From Palsa-504 sp963795795 (GTDB taxonomy: Bacteria; Actinomycetota; Actinomycetes; Streptosporangiales; Streptosporangiaceae), in the NCBI GenBank assembly GCA_963795795.1, contig CAWCJS010000017.1:38208-102207 (forward strand): a DNA stretch of 64,000 nucleotides. The letters are read 5' to 3'. Of the stretch, positions 62,505-64,000 are shown piece by piece (position 1 is the first letter of the stretch; the number at the start of each line of letters is the position of its first letter). The notes beneath the pieces are model-generated. The model saw only the letters and a list, made by a program, of their open reading frames with translations. It searched no databases and was not told where the DNA came from. The position numbers and the translations under genes were made by a program.

Positions 62505-62557
62505 ACTTGAACATTGCTCAAGTGTGAGCATAAGAGCGACTTGAGCAATGTGCAAGT
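62505..62557. promoter_or_regulatory. Tandem 19-bp TetR operators before the exporter
   Basis: Site 1, ACTTGAACATTGCTCAAGT (62505-62523), is a palindrome with perfect 6-bp arms (ACTTGA/TCAAGT). Site 2, ACTTGAGCAATGTGCAAGT (62539-62557), has 5-bp arms and the same length. They start 34 nt apart, about three helical turns. A partial copy stands before tetR. Confidence 0.75.
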
Positions 62558-62759
62558 GAATTATCGAACGGTGCGCAAGAGGGGCTGACACTGCGCCGGG
62601 GCGACGCGAGGGCAACGCGGGCCGCGCTGGCAGGCGATGGGTGCCACATACTATCGAAAAGAGACGGTACGGTGCCACAACCATCGACTGTGACGACTGA
62701 ATACTTGCGACGTGATGGGCGGATGGGGACTGTTGTGGCTACTCGCTGAGATGCCGGGG

Positions 62760-64000
62760 TCAGCCGGTTAGGCGGGTCAGGCGGAAGACGTAGACGTTGC
62801 CGGAGGAGAAGATCACGGTGTACGTGTGGGGCGGGTAGAAGCCGTCGACGAAGGCCGGGACGTTGCCGATCGGCGGGGAGTAGTCGGAGTCGTCGCCGTC
62901 GACGACGATGTAATCGGTCTCGGGGTTGCCCGAGTTGCCGATCCAGAAGGTGTCGGTCCGTGCGGCCAGCGGGGCCAGCAGGTCCAGGGTGGCCAGGACG
63001 GTCACGCCGTCGGGACCTTCGCCATGGCCACTCGGCCGAGGCGGCGCTCGGGCTGATCGTGTAGGTCCCCACGTTCCATAGGTCGCTCAGCGGGTACTGG
63101 AAAGCGAGCGGGACCGTGATCGCGAGCATCATCGCGGCACCGTAGCGCCGGGCTCCGGCCAGGACCGCGCGCCGCGGCCCGCTCCGCCCGCTCGCCCACT
63201 CCGCGAGGCCGGTCAGGCCGTCCTGGGCGCGCGCCGAGGCCTCGATCCGGCCCAGCGCGTCGATGGCCGCGATGAACAGGACCGGCATCAGGGTCGCGTT
63301 GTAGTGCCAGGACGTCCCCCAGAAGGCGCTGTTCGTGGAGAAGAAGCGCAGCAACAGGCTCGGCACGGCGATCAGGGCCAGCGGCGAGCGGAGCGCGATG
63401 AACGCGGTCGGCAGCAGGAGCATCACGACGGTCAAGAGCTTGTCCGGCCAGGCGTGCATGAACTGGCCCAGCACAGCCGTCACGGACAGGTGCCCGCCCG
63501 GCGCGAAGGCCCCGCCGTCGCTCCAGTACGGGTAATGATGGGCCGGGTTGAAGTGCGGGATGATCACGGCGATGGCCAGGAACGACCAGACGAAACCCCA
63601 GACCAGGAGGATCTGCCCGGCCGTGGTCCGGCGTCCCCCATCGGGGTCATCGAAGACGCCGGCCCCACGTGCGCGGGGCCGGTCAGGCTTCTTCAGCCAG
63701 GCGGGACCCGGTGCCGGGCCCGCGGCGCGCAGGCCGGAGACGATCAGGTAGAGGCCGATGGCGGCCACCGTGAAGCCCTGATCTTCCTTAACGAAGACCA
63801 GGGGCAGCGCCCACCAGGTCGCCGCCTTGATCCGCCCGCGGGCCAGCGCCGACAGCGAGAAGGCCAGCAACGGGATCGCGAGCGCGATTCGTGGAAGTCG
63901 AAGTCGATCATCTGCTGCAGGCCCCAGGAGAACCCGTACGCGACCGCGATCACCCGGCCCTGGCCGACGCCCAGCCGCTCGCGGCCGACCTGGCCGACCG
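62760..64000 (-). CDS. DUF2079 membrane protein, 3' part, several frame breaks
   Basis: Only the C-terminal two thirds are in the window; the gene runs off the right edge. The DUF2079 signature FDFHEIALAIPLLAFSLSAL is split by one missing base near 63895. The following TM region (TWWALPLVFVKEDQGF, then FNPAHHYPYWSDGG and FWGTSWHYNATLMPVLF) is in one frame, and the last part (TVLATLDLLAPLAARTDTF to YVFRLTRL) in another, with one or two breaks near 63000-63060. DUF2079 proteins are polytopic and may be GT-C-like; no substrate is known. It is upstream of, and on the same strand as, the exporter, with about 200 nt between. Confidence 0.75.

Noticed and set aside
1..64000. Prophage, insertion sequence, defence or toxin-antitoxin island
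   Set aside because: No integrase, transposase, phage structural, restriction, Cas or antitoxin-like genes were recognised; tRNA genes for integration are also absent.

Overview
The window is high-GC actinobacterial DNA. The clearest markers are the Pup ligase gene pafA with its usual neighbours (FKBP lipoprotein, pafB, pafC, tatA, tatC, helY), a fabG-fabI pair, a DUF3099 gene followed by what looks like a 6C-type small RNA, a GlnR-type operator before an ammonium transporter gene, and several start codons placed 6-7 nt after a TANNNT hexamer, which suggests leaderless transcription. I do not assign a genus. No tRNA, rRNA, CRISPR array, transposase or phage gene was seen.

Layout. 1-4551: fabI (5' end only) and fabG on the minus strand, then tldD-tldE and DUF3099 on the plus strand. 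4597-4772: promoter and small RNA. 5328-7915: PadR-regulated ABC-2 exporter. 8249-18387: proteasome-associated block helY, tatC, tatA, pafC, pafB, DUF3866 (opposite strand), FKBP lipoprotein, pafA; prcBA, pup and dop are not next to pafA. 18440-33363: an envelope glycan locus with seven large polytopic membrane proteins (two paralogous families of three, plus one singleton), a GT2 glycosyltransferase, a nucleotide-sugar dehydrogenase and a sugar epimerase. 33401-39159: a catabolic operon (aldehyde dehydrogenase, E1 beta, a free-standing lipoyl domain, E1 alpha, M24-fold protein) divergent from an XRE-cupin regulator. 39264-45497: membrane WD40 protein, GNAT, SHOCT membrane protein, large secreted protein, alpha/beta hydrolase. 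45585-48423: cyclase-family hydrolase, ThDP enzyme and a small membrane protein. 48633-52626: amt with its GlnR box, a small secreted protein, a propeller remnant, an epimerase and a DinB-like protein. 52657-59836: GH3 glucosidase, three acyl-CoA dehydrogenases and an SDR, suggesting acyl-CoA or sterol-like catabolism. 59982-62557: TetR regulator and divergent ABC-2 exporter sharing a 19-bp operator. 62760-64000: part of a DUF2079 membrane protein.

Two cross-cutting features matter. First, at least ten otherwise well conserved reading frames are broken by single-base shifts (helY, two family-B membrane proteins, the aldehyde dehydrogenase, E1 beta, GH3, DUF2079 and a propeller fragment). Several lie in G runs or minisatellites. 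This may mean residual indel errors in the assembly, so the affected genes are annotated as one gene each with the break noted. Second, a family of dispersed G6-WCGW-C6 palindromic repeats sits in intergenic DNA and inside coding sequence (about 4794, 9176, 14699, 19617, 34886 and 46853).

The candidates most worth following are the E1 alpha/lipoyl/E1 beta operon that lacks an E2 acyltransferase and carries an M24 protein with altered metal ligands; the duplicated convergent membrane-protein modules with hypervariable repeat linkers; the three-hairpin C-loop RNA; and the TetR and GlnR operator sets.
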